64,000 nt of DNA from Ectopseudomonas khazarica (GCF_004521985.1 NZ_SBHZ01000012.1:1-64000); one strand, 5' to 3'. Shown: positions 34,256 to 44,548, counted from the stretch's first letter. Numbers and translations: made by a program. Notes: generated from the letters alone by a model not told the origin.

Positions 34256-36734
34256 GCGGTGCCTCCTGGCCAGTCAGGTCTCGGACCAGCTGGTAAAGCT
34301 CGTTGGGGTCGATGGGTACGGCGAGCAGGGCACTGATGCCGAGCCCCACCAGCTCCTCGAGCTGGTCCTCACGGCTCAGCAGCACGACTGGCAGGTCTGC
34401 CAGCTCGGGGCTCTGGTGCAGCGTGCGCAGCAGTTCGCGCCCGTCCAGGCCGTGCATGTCCACGCTCAACAGCAGCACGTCGGGGCGCTGGGCGCGCAAT
34501 GCCGTCAGCAGTTCGCGGCCATCGTCGAACTGCAGCAGGTCGGAGTCCGACAGCGCCAGGCTGACGAGTTCGCGGTTACGCTCATCCAGGTCGCCGTGAT
34601 AGACGCGGGCCCTGGCCTTGCGCGGCAGCTCCGTGGCGCTGCGCTCGGACTCCCTGTAGCGGGGCAGGCTGATCCAGAAGCGGCTGCCCTGCTCGGGCTG
34701 GCTTTCCAGGCCCATCTCGCCGTTCATCAGGGCGGCGTACTCCTTGCACAGCGAGAGGCCGATTCCGGTGCCCTGGATGGCGCCGTTCTCCTGACCGAGG
34801 CGCTGGAACGGTTCGAACAGCAGCGGTTGCAGCTCGCTGGCGATGCCCATGCCGGTGTCGCTGACCATCAGTCGGACCTGTTCATCCCGGGCCTGGCAGC
34901 TCAGGGTGATGCTTCCGGCGGGGGTGTACTTGATCGCATTGGAGAGCAGGTTCAACAGCACCTGGCGCAGGCGCCGCTGATCGGCCAGCACCGGCAGGGG
35001 CTCGCTCGGCAGTGACACCTGCAGGCTCAGGCCGCGTGCTTCGACTTCCGGGGCGACCAGGTCCGCGCACTCGTGCATCAGCTCGACGGCGTCGACCTTC
35101 CGCAACTCCAGGCGCGGTTGATCGCTCTGCAGGCTGGACCAGTCGAGAATGTCCCCGACCAGCTGGTTGAGGTGACGGCTGGCCAGCAGAATCTCTTCCA
35201 GGTAGTCGGTCTCCTGGACGTCTTGCGGTGCCTGTTGCATGCGCATCAGCTGGGCGAAGCCCTGAATGGCATTGAGCGGGGTGCGCAGCTCATGGCTCAT
35301 GCTGGAGATGAACTGGCTCTTGGCCAGGCTGGCCTCCTGCGCTTCATGGGTGGCGCGCTGCAGCTGGGTGGCATTGCGCTCCAGTTGCTGGCCCATGGAT
35401 TCGACGTCGTCGATGATGGTTTCCAGCTCGGCGATGGTGGTCGCCGGGCGCTTCGGCTTCCAGTTGCCCTGGCCTATTTCACGGAGCATGGTGACGATGC
35501 CGCCGATGGGCTGGCGCAGCCGCTCGGTCAGCTTGCGGGCGCGGCCCCACATGAAGGCGAAGAACACCAAGTAGAACAGCACCAGGCCGGCGATCAGCAG
35601 GTAGCCGATGTCGCGGTAGTGGCTGGCCAGGGCATTGGTCTGGCTGAACACCACGCTCTCGTCGACGATCGCCAGCAGGTGCCAGCCCGTCGCCGGAATA
35701 CTGGCCCAGGCCACCAGCTTGGGCTGGCCATCAAGCGACATGGCGAGGACGCCATTGCTGCGCTCGCCGATGCGTTTCGCCAGGGCCATGGTGTCGGTGC
35801 GCTTCAGCAGGTTGAAATCTTCCGGCTTGAACAGCTCCGAGCTGATGGCGTCATCGTAGGAATGCGTGGTCAGCTCGCTGAGGCCAAAGTCCGTTTCACC
35901 GGCCGGAGGCAAGGCCATGATGTTCATCTCGTTGCTGACGATCACTGCGTAGCCGCCCCAGGGCACGTCCAGGCCCTGGATATGTTCGAGCAGCTTGCTC
36001 ACGGTGACGTCCAGGCCGACCACTCCCTCGAGGAAGTCGCCCCGAAACACCGGGGCGATGGCGGAGAGCATCCAGCCCTGGCCTGCCGGGTCGAGATAGA
36101 TGTCGGTCAGCTCGACCTTGCGCTCGGGGTTGTGCGCGGCGTCCGCCAGGTAATAGAAGTTGAAGTCCGGGATGACCATGTCGTGAGGGTACTGCTGCGA
36201 CGTGTCGAACCAGGGGTAGATGCGGTTGTAGCTGTCCCAGCTGTTGAAGTAGATGCTGGCGACCAGCGGATTCTGCCGCACCGTTTCGCGCATCAGCGGG
36301 TCGAGCTGGGCGAGCCGGGCGACCTTGCTCAGGTCCTGCTGCTGCAGCGGCGTGACGTTGGAGTAGAAGGACGCCGAGCCGCCGTCATCCTCGGCGCTGT
36401 AGCGCACGCCACTGGACGTGACGGCCAGTTCGGCCGGGGCGACAGGTCGCTGGTCGTGCAGGGTCTGCTGGGTCAGCGCCGCGTAGGTGGATGTCAGCCG
36501 CGAGATATGGCCCAGTTCGCTTTCGAACAGATGGGCTTCCTGTTCGGCCGCGCTTTGCAGGTCGTTGAGTGCGGTCTCGCGCAGGTGGGACATCTGCGCA
36601 TCACGAATGGAGACGTTGCTGATCAGATAGACGCTGATGAGTACGGTTTCCACCAGGATCAGCGGGATCAGGGCCGTTTGAGCGAAAGCACGCCATATCC
36701 ATGTCCGAAGACTGACGCGAGAGCTATCTTGCAT
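34245..36734 (-). CDS. Hybrid histidine kinase with degenerate receiver
   Basis: An 829-residue kinase: TM1 (about 17-38), double-Cache-like periplasmic sensor (40-355), TM2 (about 375-395), HAMP, HisKA with [15 protein letters not shown], HATPase with [13 protein letters not shown] and GTGIGL, and a C-terminal receiver-like domain (about 700-825). In that receiver the phosphoacceptor Asp is replaced: LLLSVDMHG aligns with LLLLDLDMP of its partner, giving Ser. The Lys is lost too (LAVPID instead of LSKPVD). It is therefore probably a pseudo-receiver, and the signal should pass straight to the HD-GYP regulator downstream. The sensor closely resembles that of the kinase at 9000-11915. Confidence 0.9.
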   Translation of the reverse strand: MQDSSRVSLRTWIWRAFAQTALIPLILVETVLISVYLISNVSIRDAQMSHLRETALNDLQSAAEQEAHLFESELGHISRLTSTYAALTQQTLHDQRPVAPAELAVTSSGVRYSAEDDGGSASFYSNVTPLQQQDLSKVARLAQLDPLMRETVRQNPLVASIYFNSWDSYNRIYPWFDTSQQYPHDMVIPDFNFYYLADAAHNPERKVELTDIYLDPAGQGWMLSAIAPVFRGDFLEGVVGLDVTVSKLLEHIQGLDVPWGGYAVIVSNEMNIMALPPAGETDFGLSELTTHSYDDAISSELFKPEDFNLLKRTDTMALAKRIGERSNGVLAMSLDGQPKLVAWASIPATGWHLLAIVDESVVFSQTNALASHYRDIGYLLIAGLVLFYLVFFAFMWGRARKLTERLRQPIGGIVTMLREIGQGNWKPKRPATTIAELETIIDDVESMGQQLERNATQLQRATHEAQEASLAKSQFISSMSHELRTPLNAIQGFAQLMRMQQAPQDVQETDYLEEILLASRHLNQLVGDILDWSSLQSDQPRLELRKVDAVELMHECADLVAPEVEARGLSLQVSLPSEPLPVLADQRRLRQVLLNLLSNAIKYTPAGSITLSCQARDEQVRLMVSDTGMGIASELQPLLFEPFQRLGQENGAIQGTGIGLSLCKEYAALMNGEMGLESQPEQGSRFWISLPRYRESERSATELPRKARARVYHGDLDERNRELVSLALSDSDLLQFDDGRELLTALRAQRPDVLLLSVDMHGLDGRELLRTLHQSPELADLPVVLLSREDQLEELVGLGISALLAVPIDPNELYQLVRDLTGQEAPHAL

Positions 36735-36766
36735 GACGCACTCTCCTGCGCGGGGAAGCGAACGAA

Positions 36767-36784
36767 TGATATCAATATGATATC
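36767..36784. promoter_or_regulatory. TGATATC direct repeat upstream of the kinase gene
   Basis: TGATATCA (36767-36774, itself a palindrome) and TGATATC (36778-36784) are separated by three bases, about 33 bases upstream of the kinase ATG at 36734. Likely a regulator or promoter element of the kinase/HD-GYP operon. I see nothing else in the 209-base gap to fklB. Confidence 0.3.
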
Positions 36785-36944
36785 TATCCTTTTCTTAAGT
36801 GAGGCTTAGCTAAAGGTAGTAGCAAATGCGTGGCACCGAGGGCGAGCTGGCCATTTGCATTCGGCAGGTTGGCGCGGCGTCCGGTCGAATCCTGTTCTGT
36901 GCTAGGCTGGCCGACCTTTTTGTAGCCCCAAGCGGAGCCTTTTC

Positions 36945-37574
36945 ATGTCCGAATTCACCTTCAGCCCCGATCTGTCCTCCGACGAGGGCCGCGTCAGTTA
37001 CGGCATCGGTCGTCAACTCGGTGGTCAGCTGCGCGACAACCCGCCGCCGGGCGTCGACCTGCACGCCATCCTCGCCGGTCTGACCGATGCCTTCTCCGGC
37101 CAGGCCAGTCGCGTTTCCGAGGCCGAGCTGGGGGCCAGCTTCAAGGTCATCCGCGAGATCATGCAGGCCGAAGCCGCTGCCAAGGCCGAAGCGGCTGCTG
37201 GCGAAGGCCGTGCCTACCTGACCGAAAATGCCAAGCGTGACGGCGTGACCGTATTGCCGTCCGGCCTGCAGTACGAAGTGCTGGTGGCGGGCGAGGGCGC
37301 CAAGCCGTCGGCCGAGGACCAGGTGCGTACCCATTACCACGGCACGCTGATCGACGGCACCGTGTTCGACAGCTCCTACGAGCGTGGCCAGCCGGCTGAA
37401 TTCCCGGTGGGCGGCGTGATTCCGGGCTGGGTCGAGGCCCTGCAACTGATGGGTACCGGCAGCAAGTGGCGCCTGCACGTGCCGAGCGAGCTGGCCTATG
37501 GCGCCCAGGGCGTTGGCAGCATCCCGCCGCACAGCGTGCTGGTGTTCGACGTCGAGCTGCTCGACATCCTGTAA
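36945..37574 (+). CDS. fklB: FKBP-type peptidyl-prolyl isomerase
   Basis: A 209-residue PPIase of the FklB/Mip group. Residues 1-95 form the helical dimerisation domain (DEGRVSYGIGRQLGGQL, AAAKAEAAAGEGRAYL) and 100-209 the FK506-binding domain with VRTHYHGTLIDGTVFDSS, GVIPGWVEALQLM and SELAYG. There is no signal peptide, so it is cytoplasmic. It catalyses prolyl isomerisation and acts as a folding helper. A strong terminator follows. Confidence 0.95.
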   Translation: MSEFTFSPDLSSDEGRVSYGIGRQLGGQLRDNPPPGVDLHAILAGLTDAFSGQASRVSEAELGASFKVIREIMQAEAAAKAEAAAGEGRAYLTENAKRDGVTVLPSGLQYEVLVAGEGAKPSAEDQVRTHYHGTLIDGTVFDSSYERGQPAEFPVGGVIPGWVEALQLMGTGSKWRLHVPSELAYGAQGVGSIPPHSVLVFDVELLDIL

Positions 37575-37667
37575 GCGCCATCCGCAGGCGGGTCACTGGC
37601 GTTACCCTTGCATCGTGATCACGGTGCAAGGGTGAAGCGTCGCCCATCCTGCGCGGCTGCAACGAAA

Positions 37668-37705
37668 CGGGGCGCCCTGGTGACAGGGCGCCCCGTTTGC
37701 GTTTT
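37668..37705 (+). terminator. Rho-independent terminator after fklB
   Basis: CGGGGCGCCCTG-GTGA-CAGGGCGCCCCG, a 12-pair perfect stem, followed by TTTGCGTTTT. It may also serve the convergent gene at 37735. Confidence 0.92.
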
Positions 37706-37734
37706 GGCGCCAGGGCTGGCGCTCGACGTGTCGC

Positions 37735-37962
37735 TCAGGGTCGCAAGGCCCTGGCATAGCAGAACAGGAACAGGCTGCGCACCAGCTCCTTGAGCACGAT
37801 GGGCTCGCTCGAACTCAGTTCATGCAGGTCCAGGTCACCCTGGTCACGCAGCTCGTCCAGCGCATCTTCTTCCAGCACGGCGCAGACTTCGCCGGTCTGG
37901 CGGTTGAGGATACGCAGGTAGGGATGTGGCCGATCCAGCCAGGCATCGATCAGGTAGGTCAT
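37735..37962 (-). CDS. Small conserved Pseudomonas protein
   Basis: A 75-residue acidic soluble protein (TYLIDAWLDRPHPYLRILNR, ending SLFLFCYARALRP) that I recognise only as a small conserved Pseudomonas protein without known function. AAGGAGA lies eight bases before the ATG, which makes translation convincing. It stands alone between the fklB terminator and the RND gene. Confidence 0.78.
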   Translation of the reverse strand: MTYLIDAWLDRPHPYLRILNRQTGEVCAVLEEDALDELRDQGDLDLHELSSSEPIVLKELVRSLFLFCYARALRP

Positions 37963-38131
37963 GGCAGTTCTCCTTGGCCGTCTTTACGCAACTGAGAATA
38001 ATTCCTATTACGCAAATAGCAAGGATTAATTGCGACCTTCTGTCGGTTGGGTGAATCAGCCGCTGGCTGGCAGGGGGGCGACGGGAAGGCTCTGGCCGCG
38101 ACAGGCGCCGCCAGAGCCCTCCCACGGGCGA

Positions 38132-41100
38132 TCAGTGAGCGGGCGAGGCCTCGGCCTGCGCCTGTGGCTGCGCGTCCGGCTTGGCCAGCAGGCTGTAGAC
38201 GCAGGGCAGGACGAACAGGGTGAACAGGGTGCCGACGCTCATGCCGGTGGCGATCACCAGGCCGATGTCGAAGCGGCTCACCGCACCGGCACCGGTGGCG
38301 AAGATCAGCGGCAGCATGCCGAACACCATCGCGGCGGTGGTCATCAGGACCGGGCGCAGGCGGATCGCCGCGGCCTCCTCGATGGCCTCGCGCAGGGGCA
38401 GGCCCTTCTCGTGGCGCAGCTGGTTGGCGAACTCGACGATGAGGATGCCGTGCTTGCTGATCAGGCCGATCAGCGTCACCAGGCCCACCTGGGTGTAGAT
38501 GTTCATCGTCGAGAAACCGAGGAAGATCGGGATCAGCGCGCCGCAGATCGACAGCGGCACGGTCACCAGAATCACCAGCGGGTCACGGAAGCTCTCGAAC
38601 TGCGCCGCCAGCACCAGGAAGATGATCGCCAGCGCCAGGGCGAAGGTGACGAACAGCGCGCTGCCTTCCTGGATGTACTGACGCGAGGCACCGGCGTAGT
38701 CGAAGCTGTAGCCGCGTGGCGCTTCTTCCCGGGCGATGGCGGTGATGGTGTCGATGGCATCGCCCTGGCTGACGATGGCCACGCCCTCGATGATTGCCGA
38801 GTTGAGCTGCTGGAACTGCTTGAGCTTGGTCGGTCGGGCGCGATCGCTGAGGGTGATCAGCGTACCCAGCGGGACCATGCTGCCGCTCTCGCTGCGCACG
38901 TAGTAGTTGTCCAGCCAGCCCGGATTCTCGCGGTAGGCGCGCTCGACCTGGGCGATCACCTTGTAGCTGCGACCGTCGATGGTGAAGCGGTTGATCTCGC
39001 CTTCGCCGAGCAGGCTGGCCAGGGTGCTGCCGAGGTCCTCCATGGACACGCCCATCTGCGCGGCCTTCTCGCGGTCGATGTCGACCACGATCTCCGGCTT
39101 GTCGAAGGCCAGGTCGATGTTGAGGAAGGCGAACTTGCCCGACTCCTGCGCACGCGCCTTGACCCGCTCGGCCACCTGCAGCAGCGACTCGTAGTCGTTC
39201 GGCGTGTTGATCACGAACTGGAACGGCAGGCCTTCACCGGTACCTGGCAGCGACGGCAGGTTGAAACCGAAGATCTGCAGGCCGGGGATATGGTTCAGCT
39301 TGGCCTGCACCTCGGGAAGAATCTCCATCTGCGTGCGGTCGCGCTCGTCCCAGGGCGTCAGCAGGAAGCCGCCGATGCCCGACTGCACACCGTCGAAGCC
39401 GTTGATCTGGAACGACGAGTAGTACTCGGGGAAGGTCTTGAAGATCTCCACGAACTGGTTGGTGTAGGCGTTGACGTAGTCGAGGTTGGTCGGCTGCGGT
39501 GCGTTGGCGAAGAGGAACACGATGCCCTGATCTTCCTCGGGCGCCAGTTCGCTCTGGGTGAAGCTGAGCAGCACCGGGATCAGCGCCATGACGATCAGGC
39601 CGAACACCACCACCACCGGACGGGTGTTGAGGGTGCCGTGCAGCATCTTCTGGTAACGCTGCTTGAGCTTGTCGAAGATCATGTCCAGGCGATGGGCCAG
39701 GCCCGAGGGGTTTTCCTCGTGGCGCAGCAGCTTGGCGCACATCATCGGCGACAGGGTCAGGGCGACGATGCCGGAGATGATCACCGCACCGGCCAGGGTC
39801 AGGGCGAATTCCTTGAACAGCGCCCCCGTCAGGCCTTCGAGGAAGCCGATCGGCGCATACACGGCGGCCAGGGTGATGGTCATCGAGATCACCGGCACGG
39901 CGATCTCGCGGGCGCCCTCGATGGCGGCATCGAAGGGGGTCTTGCCTTCCTCGATGTGGCGGTGGATGTTCTCCACCACGACGATGGCGTCGTCCACCAC
40001 CAGGCCGATGGCCAGCACCATGGCCAGCAGGGTGAGCAGGTTGATGGAGTAGCCCATCAGCTGCATGAAGAACAGCACGCCGATCATCGACAGCGGAATG
40101 GTCACCACCGGGATCAGGACCGAACGGAAGGCGCCGAGGAACAGGAACACCACGACGATGACGATCAGCACGGCCTCGGCCAGGGTCTTCACCACTTCGT
40201 CGATGGAGGCCTGGATGAACTGGGTGGCGTCGTAGGCGATGGCCACCTTGAGGTTCGGCGGTAGCTGCGCTTCCAGCTCGGGCAGGGCCTTGCGCACTTC
40301 CTTGATCACGTCCAGCGGGTTGGCGCTGGGGGTGCCCTTGATGGCGATGTACACCGAGGGGATGCCATCGAAGGAGCTGATCGAGTCGTAGTTGGCCGCG
40401 CCCATCTCCACGCGGGCGATGTCACGCACCAGCACGCGGGTGTCGCCAACCGTCTTCACCGGGATGGCACCGAAGGCGTCGACCGACTTCAGGTCGGTGC
40501 TGGCGTTGATGCTGGTGACCACGTACTGGCCCTTCACCTCGCCGGCGGCGGAGAGGAAGTTGTACTTGCGCACCGCGCTGTTGAGGTCGCCGGCGGTAAC
40601 GCCATAGGCGGCCATCTTCACCGGGTCCAGCCACAGGCGCATGGCGAATACCTGGTTGCCGAGGATCTGCGCCTCGGCCATGCCGGGCAGGGTGGCCAGC
40701 TTGGGCTGGATCACGCGCGACAGGTAGTCGGTGATCTGCGGGTTGGACAGCTCGTCGCTGTAGAAGCTGACGTACATCAGCGCCGAGGCGTCGGCGGCCT
40801 CCTTCGACAGCACCGGGTCCTCGGCATCCTGCGGCAGCTGGTTCTTCACCTCGTTGGCCTTGGCCAGCAGTTCGGTGAACAGGCGGTCGCTGTTGGCGCC
40901 GATACGCGCGTAGATGGAGATCGTGGACAGGTTCTGCTGGCTCGACGAGGTCATGTAGTCGATGCCTTCGGCGCTGGCCAGGCTCTGCTGCAGGGGCTGG
41001 GTGATGTAGCCCTGGATGGTCTCGGCGTTGGCTCCGGGGTAGGAGGTGGTCACCGTGATCAGGGCATTCTCCATCTGCGGGTACTGGCGGATGACCAGCT

Positions 41101-41191
41101 TGCTGAACGCCTGGAAACCGAGCAGGACGATCAGCAGGCTGACCACGGTGGCCAGCACCGGGCGGCGGATGAAGGGATCGGTAAAAGCCAT
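38132..41191 (-). CDS. RND efflux pump inner-membrane subunit
   Basis: A 1019-residue RND permease with 12 transmembrane helices and two large periplasmic loops. It opens with FTDPFIRRPVLATVVSLLIV and has the proton-relay segment LAIGLVVDDAIVVVENIHRH in TM4 plus GPISKHGILIVEF-like LIGLISKHGILIVEF in the second half. It exports drugs, detergents or similar compounds in a tripartite complex with the adaptor encoded upstream (41384-42541) and an outer-membrane channel not present here. Which of the Pseudomonas pumps it equals cannot be decided from sequence by eye. Confidence 0.93.
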   Translation of the reverse strand: MAFTDPFIRRPVLATVVSLLIVLLGFQAFSKLVIRQYPQMENALITVTTSYPGANAETIQGYITQPLQQSLASAEGIDYMTSSSQQNLSTISIYARIGANSDRLFTELLAKANEVKNQLPQDAEDPVLSKEAADASALMYVSFYSDELSNPQITDYLSRVIQPKLATLPGMAEAQILGNQVFAMRLWLDPVKMAAYGVTAGDLNSAVRKYNFLSAAGEVKGQYVVTSINASTDLKSVDAFGAIPVKTVGDTRVLVRDIARVEMGAANYDSISSFDGIPSVYIAIKGTPSANPLDVIKEVRKALPELEAQLPPNLKVAIAYDATQFIQASIDEVVKTLAEAVLIVIVVVFLFLGAFRSVLIPVVTIPLSMIGVLFFMQLMGYSINLLTLLAMVLAIGLVVDDAIVVVENIHRHIEEGKTPFDAAIEGAREIAVPVISMTITLAAVYAPIGFLEGLTGALFKEFALTLAGAVIISGIVALTLSPMMCAKLLRHEENPSGLAHRLDMIFDKLKQRYQKMLHGTLNTRPVVVVFGLIVMALIPVLLSFTQSELAPEEDQGIVFLFANAPQPTNLDYVNAYTNQFVEIFKTFPEYYSSFQINGFDGVQSGIGGFLLTPWDERDRTQMEILPEVQAKLNHIPGLQIFGFNLPSLPGTGEGLPFQFVINTPNDYESLLQVAERVKARAQESGKFAFLNIDLAFDKPEIVVDIDREKAAQMGVSMEDLGSTLASLLGEGEINRFTIDGRSYKVIAQVERAYRENPGWLDNYYVRSESGSMVPLGTLITLSDRARPTKLKQFQQLNSAIIEGVAIVSQGDAIDTITAIAREEAPRGYSFDYAGASRQYIQEGSALFVTFALALAIIFLVLAAQFESFRDPLVILVTVPLSICGALIPIFLGFSTMNIYTQVGLVTLIGLISKHGILIVEFANQLRHEKGLPLREAIEEAAAIRLRPVLMTTAAMVFGMLPLIFATGAGAVSRFDIGLVIATGMSVGTLFTLFVLPCVYSLLAKPDAQPQAQAEASPAH

Positions 41192-41383
41192 AAGGGTTTC
41201 CTTGGCCGCCCCGCGGCGGCCTGTCTATCAACAGTTGCGCACGTTCTGCGCCGCTCCCCGTTTGGGGGCGGGGCCGGGGTGCGGGAGCATCGTGGCGCTA
41301 CCCGGTTCCCCTCGCCGGGTCCCTCCGCGGAGGGGCCCGGTGCGACGCACGCTCAATCGAACAGCATTACAACGGAGACGAAG

Positions 41384-42541
41384 TCACTGCGCGGTGGCGT
41401 CAGCCGGCTCGTCTGTCCCGAGCTGCTGCGCCTGGTCGTCGACGATGGCCACGTGGGCACCGTTGTCCAGCTTGAGCTGGCCGGAGGTGACCACCTGCTC
41501 GCCGGCCTGCAGGCCCTTGCTGACCACCACGCGACCGTCACGGCGCTCGCCGGTCTCGACGAAGCGGCGTTCGACGGCCAGTTGCGTGGTGCCGTCGGCA
41601 TCCTTGACCGGTTCGCCGTCCTCGCCCTTCTTCTCGGCGATGACGTACACCGAGTTGCCGTACAGGGTGTAGGTGATGGCGGTTTCCGGGACCACGACGC
41701 GCGGCTGGTCATCCGGCAGCAGCACTTCCAGGTTGGCGAACATGCCCGGCAGCAGTTTCTCGTCCGGGTTGTTCAGCGTGGCACGCACCTGCAGGTTGCG
41801 CGTCTCGTTCTCCACCTTGGGGTTGATCGCGCTGATGCGACCGTCGAAGGACTGCCCCGGATAGGCGGCGACGCTCAGCTTGACCGGCTGACCGACCTGC
41901 AGCTGCGGCGCACGCTGCTCCGGGAGGAAGAAGTCGACATGCAGGCGTGACAGATCCTGCAGGGTGGCGATGGTGGCGCCTGGCGAGAGGTAGTCGCCGG
42001 TGTCGACCTGACGGATGCCGATGGTGCCGGCGAATGGCGCACTGATGCGCTTCTTCTCCAGCTGCGCCTTGAACTGGGCGACGCTGGCGCTGGCCTTCTG
42101 CAGGGTCGAGGACAGGCGGTCGAACTCGCTCTTGGAGATGTTCTGCCGGCTGACCAGGCTGCGTCCGCGCTCGAACTCGACCTGCGCCAGGCTGCGTTCG
42201 GCCTCGGCGGTGGCCAGGCTGGCGCGCTCCACTTCGCTGTCGAGCTGGATCAGCGGCTGGCCCTGGGTCACTTTCTGCCCGGACTCGAACATCACGTCGC
42301 GCACGATGCCTTCCACTTCTGCGGCAAGGTCGACGCCCTGGAATGCCTTGAGGGTGCCGATGGCGGGCAGGCGGCCTTGCCACGGCTGCTCTTCGGCATG
42401 CGCTGCGGACACGCTGATGGCCGGCTGCGGGGCCGAGAACATCTGGATCTGCTGGTAGATGGAGAAGCCTTTGTAGGCGGCGAGGGCGAGTACCACGAGC
42501 AGTACGACGCCGAGCATGATGAGCATGCGACGGAGCAACAT
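41384..42541 (-). CDS. RND efflux periplasmic adaptor (membrane fusion protein)
   Basis: A 385-residue HlyD/AcrA-type adaptor with one N-terminal membrane anchor (LIMLGVVLLVVLALAAY). The lipoyl halves are at GTLKAFQGVDLAAEVEGIV and RISAPFAGTIGIRQVDTGDYL, flanking a coiled-coil hairpin, and a beta-barrel and membrane-proximal domain follow. It links the RND pump to an outer-membrane channel. The pump gene follows after 192 bases, which hold only GC-rich inverted repeats and no gene. Confidence 0.92.
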   Translation of the reverse strand: MLLRRMLIMLGVVLLVVLALAAYKGFSIYQQIQMFSAPQPAISVSAAHAEEQPWQGRLPAIGTLKAFQGVDLAAEVEGIVRDVMFESGQKVTQGQPLIQLDSEVERASLATAEAERSLAQVEFERGRSLVSRQNISKSEFDRLSSTLQKASASVAQFKAQLEKKRISAPFAGTIGIRQVDTGDYLSPGATIATLQDLSRLHVDFFLPEQRAPQLQVGQPVKLSVAAYPGQSFDGRISAINPKVENETRNLQVRATLNNPDEKLLPGMFANLEVLLPDDQPRVVVPETAITYTLYGNSVYVIAEKKGEDGEPVKDADGTTQLAVERRFVETGERRDGRVVVSKGLQAGEQVVTSGQLKLDNGAHVAIVDDQAQQLGTDEPADATAQ

Positions 42542-42686
42542 ATTCCGTTTCCTTGGCGAGCAGGGGGAGGCCTGGGAATAGGCAAGAAGGGGACCTTAGT
42601 GCCAGATACCGCCGCTGTCAAAGCGTCTCGTCAAGTTTGCTCGAGCAGTTGGCCGACGCATCCCTGCGCCGGCACGCGGGAAGGGC

Positions 42687-44312
42687 TCAGGAGCCCAGGC
42701 GGCGGGTGACGTCGCCCAGTTCCCCGGACATTTCGCGCAGGTTGTGACTGGCCATCTGCGTGCGCTCGACGTTGTCCTGGTTGGCGCTGGCGATGGCGGT
42801 CAGCTCGGTGAGGTTGCGCGAGATGTCCTCGGCCACCGAGGTCTGCTCCTCGGCGGCGGTGGCGATCTGATGGTTCATGTCACGGATTGCCTCCACCGCG
42901 TCGGTGATGCGCTGCAGCATGGCACCGGCCTCGGTGACCTGGGTCACCCCCTGTTCGCTGCGCTGCTGGCCGCTCTCGATGGCGCGCACCGCATTCAGCG
43001 CCCCGGTCTGCACGGTGTCGATGATCTGGTTGATCTCCGCCGTGGACTCGGCCGTGCGCTGGGCCAGGTGACGCACCTCGTCGGCGACCACCGCGAAGCC
43101 GCGACCCTGCTCGCCGGCACGGGCGGCCTCGATGGCGGCGTTGAGGGCCAGCAGGTTGGTCTGTTCGGCAATCCCACGGATCACTTCGAGCACCTTGCCG
43201 ATACGGCCGCTGTCGTTCTCCAGGCGGCGGATCACCTCGGCGGTACTGGCGATTTCGCCACGGATGTCGGTGATGGTGGCGATGGTCGATTGCATCACCG
43301 CGCCGCCCTGGCGTGCGGAGTCGTCGGCATCGTTGGCCGCATGGGCGGCGTCGGCAGCGTGGCGGGCCACCTCCTGCGCGGTAGCGGACATCTCGTGCAT
43401 CGCCGTGGCGACCTGATCGGTGCGCTCGAACTGCTCGCTGACGCCTTCGGTCATGCGCGAGGCGATGGCGTTCAACTCGCTGCTGGCGTTGTCGAGGTTC
43501 TGCGTGCTGTGGTGCAGGCGCTCAGTGGTGCTGGCGAGGAAATCACGCAACTTGTTGGCGGCACGTGCGAGCAGGCCCAGTTCGTCCTGGCGGGTGCTCT
43601 CCACACGTTGTCCGAACTGGCCGTGGCTGAGCTGGTCGACGTGACCGATCAGATGGCGAATGGGGATGATCAGGTTGCGGTTCACCAGCCACAGGCTGAA
43701 CACCGCGATGACCAGGGCGGCGCCGAGCATCACGATGGTGCCGCTGAGAATGGTGCGAGTGGCGCTGCTGTTGATCTGTTCGGCCTGGCTCAGGCTGTTC
43801 TGCCGCAGTTGCTCGACCAGCGCGGTCATCTGGTCGCTGGCATCGCGGTCGATGCCCTTGACCGCCGCGTCGCCGGCCTTGGCGTCGGCACCGGCAGCGA
43901 CGAAGGCATCACGGCCCTTGCGGTAGTTGGCGCCGAGTGCCTGGTGCTCGCTGCGCAGGCGTTCGACCTGCTGTTTCAGGGCCGGGTCGGCAGCGGCTAC
44001 CTGAACCAGTTTGCCGAGGATGTCCTGCACCTTGCGCTCCTGTTCTTCGAACTGGCTCCAGTAGCGTTGCAGGTTGGCGCTGTCCTGACCACGCAGGAGC
44101 ACGTTCTTCCATTCCTGCACCTGGATCTTGAACTCGACGTTGGCGGAGTCGATCAGGCGCGAGGACTCCACCGGGCCATCGAGCAGGCCACGGTAGGAAT
44201 GAATGCCGTTGGAGAGAAAGCTGAAACAGGCCAGGGCAGTGATGAGGATCAGCGCCAGGCTGCCGCCGAGCAGGGCGAGAATCTGCGCGCGCAGAGATTT
44301 TTGCAGAAACAT
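42687..44312 (-). CDS. Methyl-accepting chemotaxis protein
   Basis: A 541-residue chemoreceptor. TM1 (about 12-34) precedes a helical periplasmic sensor with the [10 protein letters not shown] motif near residue 68, a pattern seen in helical-bundle sensors. TM2 is near 200-222, then HAMP ([20 protein letters not shown]) and the signalling hairpin with [21 protein letters not shown] chose the ATG at 44312 ([10 protein letters not shown]), which directly precedes TM1; the open frame continues 49 codons upstream without protein-like composition. The ligand is unknown. Confidence 0.92.
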   Translation of the reverse strand: MFLQKSLRAQILALLGGSLALILITALACFSFLSNGIHSYRGLLDGPVESSRLIDSANVEFKIQVQEWKNVLLRGQDSANLQRYWSQFEEQERKVQDILGKLVQVAAADPALKQQVERLRSEHQALGANYRKGRDAFVAAGADAKAGDAAVKGIDRDASDQMTALVEQLRQNSLSQAEQINSSATRTILSGTIVMLGAALVIAVFSLWLVNRNLIIPIRHLIGHVDQLSHGQFGQRVESTRQDELGLLARAANKLRDFLASTTERLHHSTQNLDNASSELNAIASRMTEGVSEQFERTDQVATAMHEMSATAQEVARHAADAAHAANDADDSARQGGAVMQSTIATITDIRGEIASTAEVIRRLENDSGRIGKVLEVIRGIAEQTNLLALNAAIEAARAGEQGRGFAVVADEVRHLAQRTAESTAEINQIIDTVQTGALNAVRAIESGQQRSEQGVTQVTEAGAMLQRITDAVEAIRDMNHQIATAAEEQTSVAEDISRNLTELTAIASANQDNVERTQMASHNLREMSGELGDVTRRLGS

Positions 44313-44532
44313 GGTGGCATGCCTCGGAGGTCTAGCGTTGGGGTTTGCCAGCCTGACGGTCGCAGATGTCAGTCTTATGGATATCCCTCTCTCCTGGCGT
44401 CGTACCGGCCTGAGGGAGGCCGATGGCTGGAGTATAGACAGGTCATTTTGAGATGGCACTTTGCTTTCATCGGATTGTTGCGTCGACCCGGATCAGAGCA
44501 GGCCGTCAGGAGCTGCTCTGACGGGTGCTTGA

Positions 44533-44548
44533 ATGATTGCGCAATCAT
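44533..44548. promoter_or_regulatory. Perfect palindrome upstream of the first TalrD/GalrD gene
   Basis: ATGATTGCGCAATCAT is a perfect 16-base palindrome 74 bases before the ATG at 44622. It is the only notable element in the 309-base gap from 44313 and is probably an operator. The regulator is unknown; the LysR encoded at 45780 is one candidate and an unlinked GntR-type protein another. Confidence 0.5.

Noticed and set aside
38030..40264. A 744-codon plus-strand frame opposite the RND gene, and similar long antisense frames at 42744 and 25786
   Set aside because: They are shadows of high-GC genes on the other strand, with His/Gln/Asp-rich sequence and no domains. The part of the 42744 frame beyond 44622 is the real dehydratase.
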